The notes under the pieces are model-generated. The model was not told the origin of the DNA and did not search any database. It was given only the letters and a program-made list of their open reading frames with translations. Below, one piece after another: positions 56,514 to 64,000 of a stretch of DNA of 64,000 nt. The stretch's first letter is position 1. Each line of letters opens with the position of its first letter. The stretch is from the NCBI GenBank assembly GCA_016795105.1, contig JAEUIH010000005.1, forward strand, positions 9,220-73,219, read 5' to 3'. The position numbers and the translations under genes are program-made. The stretch is from Planctomyces sp. GTDB lineage: Bacteria > Planctomycetota > Planctomycetia > Planctomycetales > Planctomycetaceae.

Positions 56514-57674
56514 ATGGTGATTATGGGCTCTGAAGATTCTGTGAAGAAGGCGGAAAGTTTGCCGCTTTCCTGGAGTGCTGCGGTGCATCGTCGCGAATTT
56601 CTCAAAACAATACCGGCCCTGTCAACAATACCGGCCCTGTCAACAATACCGGCCCTGTCAACAAGCTCAGGTCTGTCAACAAGCTCAGGTCTGTCAACAA
56701 GCTCAGGTCTGTCAGCAGCTGCGGAGTTTACTCCCGGCGGCCAAACGTCGGCCGATCAACAGTTTGGCGACTTGATCATGAGACGGACTCGATCAGACCA
56801 TTTCCAGATGATCTTTCAGCCCAGAGAACCTCGTCCTCTCCGACTCCTTCAGCTCACGGATACTCACTTCCATCCGGGCGATGATACGAACCGAGCCACA
56901 GAAGTCATGCTGAAACAAATTGTTGACCAGCATCAGCCCGACTTCATTGTCCATACGGGCGATTTCGTGAATAACGATTCAGATAAACTCGTTGAATGGA
57001 CGGGAATGGAGATTCTCAACGGACTTGGTCGCCCATGGACTTTGTGTTTCGGAAACCATGACTACCCCGTTCGAAATGCTCCAGGGGCGAAATCACTCGA
57101 AGAAATCCGTCTCGCGATGAAAGATGGATTCCAGGGATATATCGATACCGAAAATACTCGCAGTTATTGCTATCGATACGACCTGCACACCGACAGCGAT
57201 CTGCCGCCAAACGCCTGCCTGTTCTTCTTTCAGGTGGGCTATGCAGAAGGTGATCGAAGGATTTCAGATATTCAACTCTCATGGTTCGAACAACAGCTGA
57301 AGCTCGATCATCAACACGACGTGAATGCGCCGATCACAGTATTCGTCCACATCCCACTGATTGAATATCGAGATCTGTTTGACTCGGGCAAGGCGATCGG
57401 GCAGAAGGGAGAAGATGTCTGCTTCGACAGTGACACCGGCCGATCGTTTGAGCTGTTTCAAAAGTCGGGACGCGTGGCTGGCGTCTTCTGCGGACACGAT
57501 CACGTCAACAACTATTTCGGACCATGGAAGGATATCCAACTGGTCTACGGACGAGTCAGCGGGTGGGGAGGATATGGTCCGAAAGACTGGAAACGCGGCG
57601 GCCGCCTGATCACAATCGACCTAAACAGTCCGAAAGCTCTGCAGGACTTCTCTGAGGTTTACCCGACTCTGTAG
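56514..57674 (+). CDS. Tat-exported calcineurin-like metallophosphoesterase with hexapeptide repeats
   Basis: 386 residues (ATG 56514; ATG 56523 is an alternative). A twin-arginine motif HRREFLK (26-32) is followed by six hexapeptides, TIPALS three times and TSSGLS three times, then SAAAEF. They replace the normal hydrophobic core of the Tat signal and stem from 18-bp DNA repeats at 56607-56714. The catalytic domain has the five metallophosphoesterase motifs: LLQLTDTHFH, VHTGDFVNN, CFGNHDYP, VHIPL and FCGHDHVNNYF. It resembles the purple-acid/DCR2-like phosphatases. Substrate unknown. Its stop is part of a hairpin (57670-57700). Confidence 0.88.
   Translation: MVIMGSEDSVKKAESLPLSWSAAVHRREFLKTIPALSTIPALSTIPALSTSSGLSTSSGLSTSSGLSAAAEFTPGGQTSADQQFGDLIMRRTRSDHFQMIFQPREPRPLRLLQLTDTHFHPGDDTNRATEVMLKQIVDQHQPDFIVHTGDFVNNDSDKLVEWTGMEILNGLGRPWTLCFGNHDYPVRNAPGAKSLEEIRLAMKDGFQGYIDTENTRSYCYRYDLHTDSDLPPNACLFFFQVGYAEGDRRISDIQLSWFEQQLKLDHQHDVNAPITVFVHIPLIEYRDLFDSGKAIGQKGEDVCFDSDTGRSFELFQKSGRVAGVFCGHDHVNNYFGPWKDIQLVYGRVSGWGGYGPKDWKRGGRLITIDLNSPKALQDFSEVYPTL
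56607..56714 (+). repeat. Six 18-bp coding tandem repeats in two types (3+3)
   Basis: ACAATACCGGCCCTGTCA occurs at 56607-56624, 56625-56642 and 56643-56660; ACAAGCTCAGGTCTGTCA at 56661-56678, 56679-56696 and 56697-56714. Copies within each type are identical; the types share 12 of 18 positions, so both derive from one unit. In frame they encode TIPALS and TSSGLS. Confidence 0.95.
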
Positions 57675-57700
57675 AACGATTGTCCCCAATCGTTCCTACA
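57670..57700. terminator. Hairpin overlapping the metallophosphoesterase stop
   Basis: TGTAGAACGATTG and CAATCGTTCCTACA pair over 13 bp with one bulged C and a TCCC loop. The TAG stop codon lies in the left arm. No T-run follows. It lies between convergent genes and might terminate in both directions. Confidence 0.5.
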
Positions 57701-57720
57701 CCCGCAGCAATGCCCCTGCC

Positions 57721-57774
57721 ACTGGCGGATCGGCAATCACTGGCGGATCGGCAATCACTGGAGCGTCGGCAGGT
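57721..57774. repeat. 18-bp tandem repeat at the 3' end of the receiver gene
   Basis: ACTGGCGGATCGGCAATC is present at 57721-57738 and 57739-57756; a degenerate third copy (11 of 18 matching) follows at 57757-57774. The stop codon of the minus-strand receiver gene lies at 57755-57757, so the array spans the coding end and the downstream spacer. Confidence 0.8.
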
Positions 57775-58150
57775 AGCTTGCCAGCGTTTCTTTCGTAGCC
57801 GGAGAATTGAGCTGAGCTTTCCCAAACCCGTGGACGGTCCCCAGAGCAACAGCTTTTTCCTGCCACTCCGGAAAATTCGAAACCAGCATTACGGGGGTTG
57901 AGGCCGCCGATTCGATCGCGCGAATTGCAGGCAACATGTCGAGTCCATCAGAGTAATCGGCATCCAGCTTTCGATTGATCAGGATCAACCCAACCGGCTG
58001 ACTCTCCAGAATTCGCATTGCATCTGCCGCGCGGTCCGCAGTCAGCACGTCCACCGCAAAATTCCTTGTGAGGTAGTGCGTGATTGCAGCCTGATCCGGC
58101 CTGCACTGGCCAATACTTAGTACCATGACGCGCGGGCGCTCAGAACTCAT
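57755..58150 (-). CDS. Degenerate response-regulator receiver protein (pseudo-receiver)
   Basis: 131 residues with the length and strand pattern of a single receiver domain (VMVLSIGQ, GLILINRKL, PVMLVSN, VHGFGKAQL). Ser91 and Lys111 occupy the switch Ser/Thr and conserved Lys positions. The acidic pocket is lost (SIGQ where DD is expected at about 12-15), and the phospho-acceptor position after LILI is Asn59. Phosphorylation by the usual route is thus unlikely; it may act as a constitutive binding module. It starts 31 bases after the P450 gene, same strand, so the two are probably cotranscribed. No output domain. Confidence 0.75.
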   Translation of the reverse strand: MSSERPRVMVLSIGQCRPDQAAITHYLTRNFAVDVLTADRAADAMRILESQPVGLILINRKLDADYSDGLDMLPAIRAIESAASTPVMLVSNFPEWQEKAVALGTVHGFGKAQLNSPATKETLASYLPTLQ

Positions 58151-58181
58151 CGAGATCTCCAGTGATCATAAAACAGCCTTT

Positions 58182-59618
58182 TCAGGCTGCCCGACGTTCC
58201 ACAGCAGGCTGTGCTGCATCCGGCAGTGTCATCAGGTCATGAATGGACCCATTGACGGAAACGGTTACCGGAATTTCATCCGGAGAAATCAGCCGAGCCG
58301 GAATCGTTGTGGTCGGACTGAGCATTGTAGAGATCACCTGGCCGTTGACCACACAATTGGGCTGGATCTGGAAGTGATAATTCTTAAGCATCATCGCCAG
58401 CGCGGCACGTATCTCGGCCATGGCCAGTGGAGCTCCGATACACATTCGAGGTCCTGCTCCGAACGGAAGATATTCGTACGCAGATGGCGCAATACTCGCC
58501 CAGCGTTCCGGCTGAAATCGATGCGGCTCACTGTAGATGTCTTCCCGATGATGCGTCATGTACTGACTAAAGACAACCGGAGTGCCCGGAGGCAGACGCA
58601 GGGAGCCAAGCTGAGCAGACTCGGCAGTAATCCTCTGCGAATACGCCGATGCCGGCATGACCCGCATGCTCTCTCGAATCACCCAGTCGAGGTACGTAAC
58701 CTTCTCGAGCTCCTGCAGCGTTGGCACTTCTCCCGAAATATGCTGATTCAATTCTTCGTGCAGTCGAGCACAAACAGCCGGATGCTGTGCGAGAAGAAAC
58801 AGCGTCCAGCAAAATGTATGAGCGGTCGTCAGATGAGCGGCTGCAAACAACAGAGTGGCGTGACCAGTGAGATGTTCATCCGTCAGCTGCTGCTCTGAAC
58901 CCTGTGCCTGAAACAGCAGACTCAAAATATTGGGACGGTCATGATTGCGGCTTCGATGCATGTTAAACATCTGCTGAACCGAAGCTTCCAGTTCATCAGC
59001 CATCTGCAGCAACTCTTCATACTTCTGATTGAACTGCGGGCCGGATACCAATGCCCCAATTCCGACTTCGTGATTGCGATGTACCCAGCGATCAATCATC
59101 TCACCCAGCTGAAGAGCAAAGTGCGCATCGTCGAGCCCAAACAACAGAGCGCTGGTCATTCTCAACATGAAATGAACCATGTCAGAATTCAGGTCTCGGA
59201 CACTTCCCAAACTCCAGCGGCTGAGCAGGTCGTCTGTTAAATGACAAATCGTCTGATGGTAATCCGGAAGGACACGTTTGCTGAAAACATCCTTCAGCAG
59301 CCGTCGAGTCTCCCGGTGCTCGGCTCCGTTCTGACTTAACAAACCCGCTGTCACTCGACGCTGTGCCGAATTTCGACTTCCACGAACCGCGAAGAATCGC
59401 GAATGAAAAACTTGTGTATCGGAAAGCACCTGATGATTCAGTTCCGGCGAAAAAACAAATACCAGTCGCTGACCATCCTGTTCAAGAACCGCCAAATCGC
59501 CGTGCTCACGCCGGAGCATCTTCATGCAGGCTATCGGGTCATCCGGAAACTGCAGCAACGATCCATGGGTGACTGGGATTCGGCCGCGGGAAATCGAGAG
59601 AGTATTAAAGTCCGACAT
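58182..59618 (-). CDS. Cytochrome P450
   Basis: Soluble bacterial P450, about 478 residues from ATG 59618; the frame is open to 59699 (505 residues), but the extra text has no family similarity. Motifs: I-helix LLFAAAHLTTAHTFCW (oxygen-activating Thr pair), ExxR in VIRESMRV, HRFQPERW, and the haem ligand loop FGAGPRMCIG with Cys393. It hydroxylates an unknown small molecule using external electron donors; no ferredoxin or reductase gene is near. A C-terminal extension of about 25 residues beyond the usual end is present. It is upstream of the pseudo-receiver gene and downstream of the Xer recombinase. Confidence 0.92.
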   Translation of the reverse strand: MSDFNTLSISRGRIPVTHGSLLQFPDDPIACMKMLRREHGDLAVLEQDGQRLVFVFSPELNHQVLSDTQVFHSRFFAVRGSRNSAQRRVTAGLLSQNGAEHRETRRLLKDVFSKRVLPDYHQTICHLTDDLLSRWSLGSVRDLNSDMVHFMLRMTSALLFGLDDAHFALQLGEMIDRWVHRNHEVGIGALVSGPQFNQKYEELLQMADELEASVQQMFNMHRSRNHDRPNILSLLFQAQGSEQQLTDEHLTGHATLLFAAAHLTTAHTFCWTLFLLAQHPAVCARLHEELNQHISGEVPTLQELEKVTYLDWVIRESMRVMPASAYSQRITAESAQLGSLRLPPGTPVVFSQYMTHHREDIYSEPHRFQPERWASIAPSAYEYLPFGAGPRMCIGAPLAMAEIRAALAMMLKNYHFQIQPNCVVNGQVISTMLSPTTTIPARLISPDEIPVTVSVNGSIHDLMTLPDAAQPAVERRAA

Positions 59619-59771
59619 GATCGTCATCCATGACGCATGGTGCTGAAATTCAGAACGCTGCCGAGTTATAGCAAAATCTGCCGAATGACCAGAATGCAAA
59701 TGTCACATTCCAGACAGGAAAGTCGGCAATTTTGCAGAATCGACATTTCTGTTTCTGCAAAGGTCTCGGAC

Positions 59772-60686
59772 TCAGGAAGCCCGATTCCGGGGTGCGTGTG
59801 GGTGCGCCTTTTCGTATGTTTCCCGAAGGCGCCTCATACTGACATGGGTGTAAATCTGAGTCGTTGTCAGACTCTTATGGCCCAATAACTCCTGCACACT
59901 TCGCAGATCCGCTCCCCCGTCCAGAAGATGGGTCGCAAAACTGTGCCGCAACGTATGTGGCGACGTCTGTTGTGAGAGACCCGCTGTTTGGATGTGTTTT
60001 TCCAGCATCCGGCCGATGCTTCGAGTCGTCAAACGCGTTCCGAATCGATTGAGAAACAGAGCGTCTCGCTCCTTCTCTTTCGCTTTTGGAGATGGTTTTC
60101 GAACTTCCAGCCAACTCAATAACGCCTTCGTGGCAAAACTACCAACAGGGGCGATGCGCTCTTTGCGCCCCTTACCCAGAACCCGCAGAACACCAGCAGA
60201 TCGATCCCAGTCACTGAGATTAAGCCCGACGAGTTCAGCGACACGCAGTCCGGCGGAGTAAGTTGTTTCGAGAATTGCTCGATCTCGAATGCCCTGATCG
60301 CAATTTGCCGGCGGCGCGAGTAGAAGTGCATTAACCTGTTCAGTTGTCAGGAAGTGTGGCAGTTTTCTGCCCGCCCTGGGAGTGCGGAGAGGTCGTGCAG
60401 GATTGGTTTCGCAGAGGCCTTCGCGATTGCAAAATCGGAAAAACGTTCGAAGACATGCAAGTCGCCTCGCAACAGTCGATCGGGCATATTGGCATTCATG
60501 GAGCCACGCGACATAGGACCGCAGCAACCCCACATCGATGTCAGCGGGCGCCAGCATTCGGCCGGTTTGCTGCTGAATAAACTCCAGCAGGTGAGACATA
60601 TCGTCAGCGTACGACTTGATGGTGAGGTCGGACGCGTTTCGTTCGATCCGCAGATAGTTCAGAAATCGCTGGACGGCCTGTTGCAT
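59772..60686 (-). CDS. Tyrosine recombinase XerC/XerD
   Basis: 304 residues from ATG 60686 (a GTG at 60716 would add 10). N-terminal SAM-like core-binding domain ([20 protein letters not shown]) and catalytic domain with R148 (SAGLRVAEL), K172, H244xxR247 ([12 protein letters not shown]), H270 (LLGHKSL) and Tyr279 (IYTHVS). All six catalytic residues are present. Size and text fit chromosome-dimer-resolving XerC/D rather than an integron or phage integrase. Which of the two cannot be told. It lies 72 bases after a small conserved gene, with three 20-bp tandem repeats in the gap. Confidence 0.88.
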   Translation of the reverse strand: MQQAVQRFLNYLRIERNASDLTIKSYADDMSHLLEFIQQQTGRMLAPADIDVGLLRSYVAWLHECQYARSTVARRLACLRTFFRFCNREGLCETNPARPLRTPRAGRKLPHFLTTEQVNALLLAPPANCDQGIRDRAILETTYSAGLRVAELVGLNLSDWDRSAGVLRVLGKGRKERIAPVGSFATKALLSWLEVRKPSPKAKEKERDALFLNRFGTRLTTRSIGRMLEKHIQTAGLSQQTSPHTLRHSFATHLLDGGADLRSVQELLGHKSLTTTQIYTHVSMRRLRETYEKAHPHAPRNRAS

Positions 60687-60740
60687 CACAATTCGCCCGT
60701 TTGATTCAGCCAGCACTGCTCAACTGAACGCAAGTCAAAA

Positions 60741-60800
60741 CATTTCACTCAGAACCGTGCCATTTCACTCAGAACAGCGACGTTCACCTCAGAACAGAGT
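60741..60800. repeat. Three 20-bp tandem repeats between xer and the 73-residue gene
   Basis: CATTTCACTCAGAACCGTGC, CATTTCACTCAGAACAGCGA and CGTTCACCTCAGAACAGAGT lie head to tail at 60741, 60761 and 60781. The third unit contains the TGA stop and last codons of the minus-strand gene ending at 60789. Confidence 0.7.
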
Positions 60801-61010
60801 CGGGAAGTCCTCGGTGTGGGCATGATCTTCTTTGAGTTCCCTCGCACGTTGTGCCAGAACTGCCGCGTCATACCAGGTAAATTCCAGCTCAGGATCGCTG
60901 GCATACTCGCCAAACGTATTGAGTACTGCATCAACGCTGTCATCGTCGTAGAGAAATACGAAGCGATGCCCATCACGCACGAGCGCCAGAACATTGACAG
61001 CTTTAGACAT
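60789..61010 (-). CDS. Small conserved hypothetical protein
   Basis: 73 residues from ATG 61010, with GGAG 6 bases upstream; an ATG at 61022 adds four residues. Text: SKAVNVLALVRDGHRFVFLY, then DDDSVDAVLNTFGEYASDPE, then FTWYDAAVLAQRARE; strand-helix-helix, acidic. No signal or domain recognised; similar short proteins occur in planctomycete genomes. Possible first gene of a unit with the Xer recombinase, as it is 72 to 100 bases upstream on the same strand. Confidence 0.7.
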   Translation of the reverse strand: MSKAVNVLALVRDGHRFVFLYDDDSVDAVLNTFGEYASDPELEFTWYDAAVLAQRARELKEDHAHTEDFPTLF

Positions 61011-61235
61011 TGAGGACTCCAAATCCTGAGTTGAATATCACCCTTCAGTTATCGGAGATTTCGGTGCGGGGTTGCCTCTGAATTCACTGCACAACGGAGC
61101 CGAAGGGAGGCTTCAGGGGCTCAGAACGCCACAAATGGGAGAGATTCTGAGGCTGACAGCAGGAATTGCCGATGAATCGAGGGCTCCATAGCGTTGAGAA
61201 TTTTTCTGAAAGATGTTGAACTGTGTGCTGCATTG

Positions 61236-62654
61236 ATGCCCAGCAGAACAGATCGAATATCTATGAATTCACCAGCGAGCGAATCACAACCAGCCCGAAC
61301 CACGGCAAAACCAAGAACCGTTTTTCAAACCGTATTTGGTCTTCCCAAGTCTCCGTCGCTGGATCCGTTTCGCCGGGAACTGCAGGCGGAATCGATCACC
61401 GTTCGAATTCGCTGGTTTGGGCTGTGCGTTGGCTACCTTTACGTAAATATTGTTGATCGAGTCTCGGGACAACCGGAACTCAACGCAATGCTGACACTCG
61501 GCGCGCTGTATGCGCTGATGGATACGCTCGCCAGTATTCGAGGCCGAATTCTGTTGTCGGAGTACCGAATTGGTATTTCACTGATGGAAGCGCTGTTTAT
61601 CGGGTTGCTGTGTTACTTCGATCAGGGCGTGGAAAGTCCGTTTCGATTTTATTACTTCCTGTCCCTGCTCGTCTGCGCGATACGCCATTCTCCCGCGCTC
61701 ACGTTTTCCACGTTTGGTCTGCATTCTGTCAGTTACATTGTGCTGGGTGTGTTTGCATCAAAGGGATCTCCGGAAGACTTCGTGACGATCGTTTTGACGC
61801 TGGTATTTCTCGGTTGGGCGGTGTGGGCCATCATTGCCCTCACCGGTTTACTGAAAGCCGCTGGTCAGCGAATGTTCGTGTTGAACGAAGAGCTCAAACA
61901 GAACCAGAAGACACTTGAACAACGCATTTCAACTCGCACCAAAGAGCTGCAGGAATCCCAGGCACTGCTGGTTCAGCAGGAGAAACAGGCCGCCTTTGGA
62001 TTACTGGCAGCCGGAATTGCCCACGAAGTCGGAAATCCACTGGCATCGATCAGTTCCATCGTTCAAATGCTCAGTCGCCGTAACCAGGACGATTATGTCA
62101 AAGAACGCTTGCATATGGTGGATGGCCAGCTGCAGCGAATTCAGCGAACTCTGCGAGAACTAGTCGGTTTCAGCCGTCCAACCAACCAGCAGGCAACCTC
62201 GGTCGATGTGCATGCCGCGATCAATGAAGCCATGAATATTGCCAAGTACTACAAACGCTGGAAAGGCAAAACGGTCTCCACAGAACTCGCACAGGGACTC
62301 CCATTAATTCGGTCCGTTTATGATCAACTGGTCCAGGTTTTGCTAAATCTGATTCTCAACGCTCTTGATGCCACAGAAGAGGGTGCAACCATCACGTTGA
62401 CAACGCAGCTGATTGCCGAAGACGGGGCCACTCCTGCAAGGATCTCCATTCTGATCCGTGATGAAGGACACGGGATTTCTGAAAATGCTCAGATTCAGAT
62501 CTTCCAGCCCTACTTTACAACCAAATCGACGGGAACCGGCCTTGGGCTGTTCGTTTGCCGACAACTCGTCCAGCAAACTCTGCGTGGTGAAATCCGTCTG
62601 GTCAATTCATCCACCTCCGGCACAACCTTCGAAGTCCTCCTCCCAGTCGCCTAA
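61236..62654 (+). CDS. Membrane-bound sensor histidine kinase
   Basis: About 472 residues from ATG 61236; ATG 61263 and TTG 61194 are alternative starts, and none has a clear Shine-Dalgarno. The N-terminal half holds about six membrane helices (for example FGLCVGYLYVNIV, FLSLLVCAIRH, VLTLVFLGWAVWAIIAL). A coiled coil (NEELKQNQKTLEQRI) leads into HisKA with the phospho-acceptor in GIAHEVGNPLASI (His about 263 in this numbering). The ATPase domain has N-box LNLILNALDAT, G1 DEGHGI and G2 GTGLGLF. No response regulator is adjacent; the degenerate receiver at 57755-58150 is not a plausible phospho-target. Confidence 0.88.
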   Translation: MPSRTDRISMNSPASESQPARTTAKPRTVFQTVFGLPKSPSLDPFRRELQAESITVRIRWFGLCVGYLYVNIVDRVSGQPELNAMLTLGALYALMDTLASIRGRILLSEYRIGISLMEALFIGLLCYFDQGVESPFRFYYFLSLLVCAIRHSPALTFSTFGLHSVSYIVLGVFASKGSPEDFVTIVLTLVFLGWAVWAIIALTGLLKAAGQRMFVLNEELKQNQKTLEQRISTRTKELQESQALLVQQEKQAAFGLLAAGIAHEVGNPLASISSIVQMLSRRNQDDYVKERLHMVDGQLQRIQRTLRELVGFSRPTNQQATSVDVHAAINEAMNIAKYYKRWKGKTVSTELAQGLPLIRSVYDQLVQVLLNLILNALDATEEGATITLTTQLIAEDGATPARISILIRDEGHGISENAQIQIFQPYFTTKSTGTGLGLFVCRQLVQQTLRGEIRLVNSSTSGTTFEVLLPVA

Positions 62655-62735
62655 CCCCAAAATGCAGGATGGTTATTCCTGCCCGTCCCGCACTGGTTCG
62701 AATGCTGCAGCGACGCAACAGCGGCTCACTAAGTA

Positions 62736-62757
62736 GGATGGGCATTCCTGCCCGTCC
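62736..62757. repeat. GGGCATTCCTGCCC hairpin
   Basis: GGATGGGCA-TTCC-TGCCCGTCC, a 9-bp stem with one G-U pair. Member of a dispersed palindrome family in this window. Confidence 0.7.
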
Positions 62758-62792
62758 CGCCCTGGTTCGAATGCTGCAGCGGCGCAGAAGCG

Positions 62793-62814
62793 GCTCGGGC
62801 AGGAATGCCCAAGC
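62793..62814. repeat. GGGCAGGAATGCCC hairpin
   Basis: GCTCGGGCA-GGAA-TGCCCAAGC, a 9-bp stem with one mismatch; opposite orientation of the loop to the copy at 62736. Confidence 0.7.
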
Positions 62815-62860
62815 TACATTTGTCCCTCACTGGTTCGAGTGCTGCAGCGGCGCAGTAGCG

Positions 62861-62882
62861 GCTCGGGCAGGAATGCCCAAGC
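62861..62882. repeat. GGGCAGGAATGCCC hairpin
   Basis: Identical in sequence to the hairpin at 62793-62814, repeated 68 bp downstream within the tandem array. Confidence 0.7.
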
Positions 62883-63108
62883 TACAATTTGTCCCTCACT
62901 GGTTCGGCGGAACTTGCGGAAGCGACTCCTCAAAACGGCCATTCCTGCCTTCCTAAGCCCCCCTTGAAGCAGACGATTTAACGTGGAGCATCGAACAGGG
63001 CGAATTGAAGCGACCTCATCTGTCCGATGACAGGGCAGACAGTCTATAGTCTCGGGTCGCGGTTGATTGTTGCAGAATTGTCAATTCAAGGTGGACAGGA
63101 ATCGGGGC

Positions 63109-63927
63109 ATGCGAAGCATCGCTGTGATGAATCAGAAGGGCGGCGTAGGGAAGACAACATCGAGCGTTAACCTTGCCGCTTCACTGGCTCGAAAGGGCCG
63201 AAAAGTGTGTGTGATCGACCTTGACCCTCAGGGACACGCATCATTCCATCTTGGTATTGAAGCCGGTCCGGAAATGACAACCGTTTACGATGTATTTTCG
63301 CAGCAGACGAATCTGGATGAAGCCCGGCAGCTTGTCGCAGAGAATCTGTCTGTGGTGCCTTCGAATATCGATCTGGCAGCCACCGAAGTTGAACTCGCAG
63401 GCGTTCCCGGACGTGAATTCATTCTGAGGAATGCAATGCAGCACTGGAAAGACCAGAATCGGTTCGACTATGTCATCATGGACTGCCCGCCATCACTCGG
63501 CATCCTCACGATCAACGCACTCTCAACTGTGGGCGAAGTGTTTATTCCTCTTCAGCCGCACTTCTTCGCTCTGCAGGGACTGTCCAAGCTGTTCGAAACA
63601 ACAGCGCTGGTAAAACGACGCCTGAATCGCGACCTGAAAGTCACCGGAGTGATGCTGTGCTTATATGAATCGGGCACCCGACTGGCAGCCGATGTCACTG
63701 AAGACCTGAAGATGTTTCTGAAGTCGAGTGATGGCGATGCTCCATGGGCACAAGCCAGAATTTTCAGAACCCGAATTCGTCGCAACATCAAGCTGGCCGA
63801 AGCCCCCAGCTTTGGACAGTCGATCTTCGACTACGCCCCAAGCTGCCCGGGAGCTCAGGACTATGAAGGTCTTGCAGATGAAGTTGCAGCCATGGAACAA
63901 ACCCTTTCCATCCCCAAAGCCGCCTAA
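63109..63927 (+). CDS. parA: ParA family ATPase
   Basis: 272 residues from ATG 63109, with AGGA 8 bases upstream; an earlier in-frame start at 63067 lacks support. Deviant Walker A KGGVGKTT (10-17, with the signature Lys10), Walker A-prime [12 protein letters not shown] and Walker [12 protein letters not shown]; ParA/Soj length. It would position chromosome or cargo by ATP-dependent nucleoid binding. No ParB gene follows within the remaining 73 bases of the window, so a ParB partner may lie beyond the edge or elsewhere. Confidence 0.88.
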   Translation: MRSIAVMNQKGGVGKTTSSVNLAASLARKGRKVCVIDLDPQGHASFHLGIEAGPEMTTVYDVFSQQTNLDEARQLVAENLSVVPSNIDLAATEVELAGVPGREFILRNAMQHWKDQNRFDYVIMDCPPSLGILTINALSTVGEVFIPLQPHFFALQGLSKLFETTALVKRRLNRDLKVTGVMLCLYESGTRLAADVTEDLKMFLKSSDGDAPWAQARIFRTRIRRNIKLAEAPSFGQSIFDYAPSCPGAQDYEGLADEVAAMEQTLSIPKAA

Positions 63928-63940
63928 AAAATCAAATGTA

Positions 63941-63962
63941 GGTTGGGCATTCCTGCCCGACC
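63941..63962. repeat. GGGCATTCCTGCCC hairpin after parA
   Basis: GGTTGGGCA-TTCC-TGCCCGACC: a 9-bp stem with one T-G pair, 13 bases after the parA stop. Same family as the hairpins upstream of parA. The window ends in a short tandem repeat (CCCTGCTGCGTTC-type units, 63967-64000). Confidence 0.7.
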
Positions 63963-63966
63963 ACAT

Positions 63967-64000
63967 CCCTGCTGCGTTCCCCTGCTGCGTTCCCCTGCTG
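63967..64000. repeat. Short tandem repeat at the window end
   Basis: CCCTGCTGCGTTC is repeated about two and a half times to the last base. The array may continue outside the window. Confidence 0.6.

Larger units (their letters stand above)
62693..62910. repeat. Tandem array of about 69-bp units (three and a half copies)
   Basis: CTGGTTCGAATGCTGCAGCG begins copies at 62693, 62762 and 62830, each continuing with CGCARNAGCGGCTC-like text; a truncated fourth start (CTGGTTCG) is at 62899. Period 68-69 bp. Hairpins of the GGGCATTCCTGCCC class sit between the copies at 62736-62757, 62793-62814 and 62861-62882. Confidence 0.85.
62655..63108. other. 454-bp intergenic region dominated by repeats
   Basis: Between the histidine kinase and parA genes. 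Bases 62660-62925 are a tandem array of about 69-bp units mixed with GGGCATTCCTGCCC hairpins (see separate entries). The last 150 bases before parA contain no repeat; AGGA lies 8 bases before the parA start. Apparent ORFs through the array are not accepted as genes. Confidence 0.65.

Noticed and set aside
58125-58898. 257-codon ORF on the plus strand
   Set aside because: Antisense to the P450 C-terminal half including its haem loop.
62690-62720. tRNA-like GGTTCGAATGC text
   Set aside because: It resembles a T-loop but lacks an acceptor stem and the rest of the cloverleaf, and recurs in each tandem unit.
62693-62910. CRISPR array
   Set aside because: Units of about 69 bp are near-continuous, have no unique spacers of constant length, and no cas gene is near.
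62669-62956. 95-codon ORF with RPALVRMLQRR-type repeats
   Set aside because: The protein repeat is only the translation of the 69-bp DNA array and hairpins; equal ORFs would arise from any copy.

Overview
The window looks like chromosomal DNA of a planctomycete, probably of the order Planctomycetales. This is inferred from gene content: two Tat-exported DUF1501 proteins, a PVC-type protein joining a beta-propeller dehydrogenase domain to a CxxCH haem domain, a very large PQQ-propeller protein, a sigma factor overlapping a Ser/Thr kinase gene, Tat-targeted sugar isomerase and phosphatases, and families of short intergenic hairpin repeats. No phage, transposase, rRNA, tRNA or CRISPR array was seen. 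Coding density is high.

Layout. 0-7 kb: truD, a Tat-exported sugar isomerase-like protein, a gap with a 34-bp inverted-repeat element, a BON-like small gene plus an ATP-grasp gene, and an opposing DUF1501-hydrolase pair. 7-12 kb: mreB, mreC, mreD and a PBP2-type transpeptidase, the rod-shape/elongation set without rodA. 12-24.5 kb: pyruvate carboxylase, a TIM-barrel isomerase, a small Cys-rich protein overlapping an NHL-propeller gene, a 1206-residue FtsX-type permease, an RRM protein, rpsT and a D-threonine aldolase-like enzyme. 24.5-33.7 kb (minus strand): a PQQ-propeller giant, thymidine phosphorylase, moeA and a moeA fused to a periplasmic-binding-like domain. 34-40 kb: a second DUF1501 protein, a lipoprotein, kdsA and pckA. 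40-44 kb: dnaN, dciA and gyrB as a replication cluster. 44-54.7 kb: a PVC haem protein, trxB, an ECF sigma factor and kinase pair, dapL and a di-haem cytochrome c peroxidase. 54.9-64 kb: PhoD, a Tat metallophosphoesterase with six 18-bp repeats in its signal region, a cytochrome P450 next to a degenerate receiver protein, a Xer recombinase, a histidine kinase and a ParA ATPase.

Functional reading. mreBCD with PBP2, dapL (diaminopimelate) and kdsA (Kdo) together indicate a Gram-negative-type envelope with peptidoglycan and probably LPS. pyc and pckA together control the pyruvate/oxaloacetate/PEP node. The two moeA genes point to active molybdenum cofactor use. No intact undescribed multi-gene system such as a defence island or biosynthetic cluster is evident. 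The oddities most worth following are the repeat-expanded Tat signal, the kinase with an altered catalytic loop, the P450 and pseudo-receiver pair, the BON and ATP-grasp pair, the PBP2 insertion, and several families of intergenic hairpins and tandem repeats, some of which run into coding ends.
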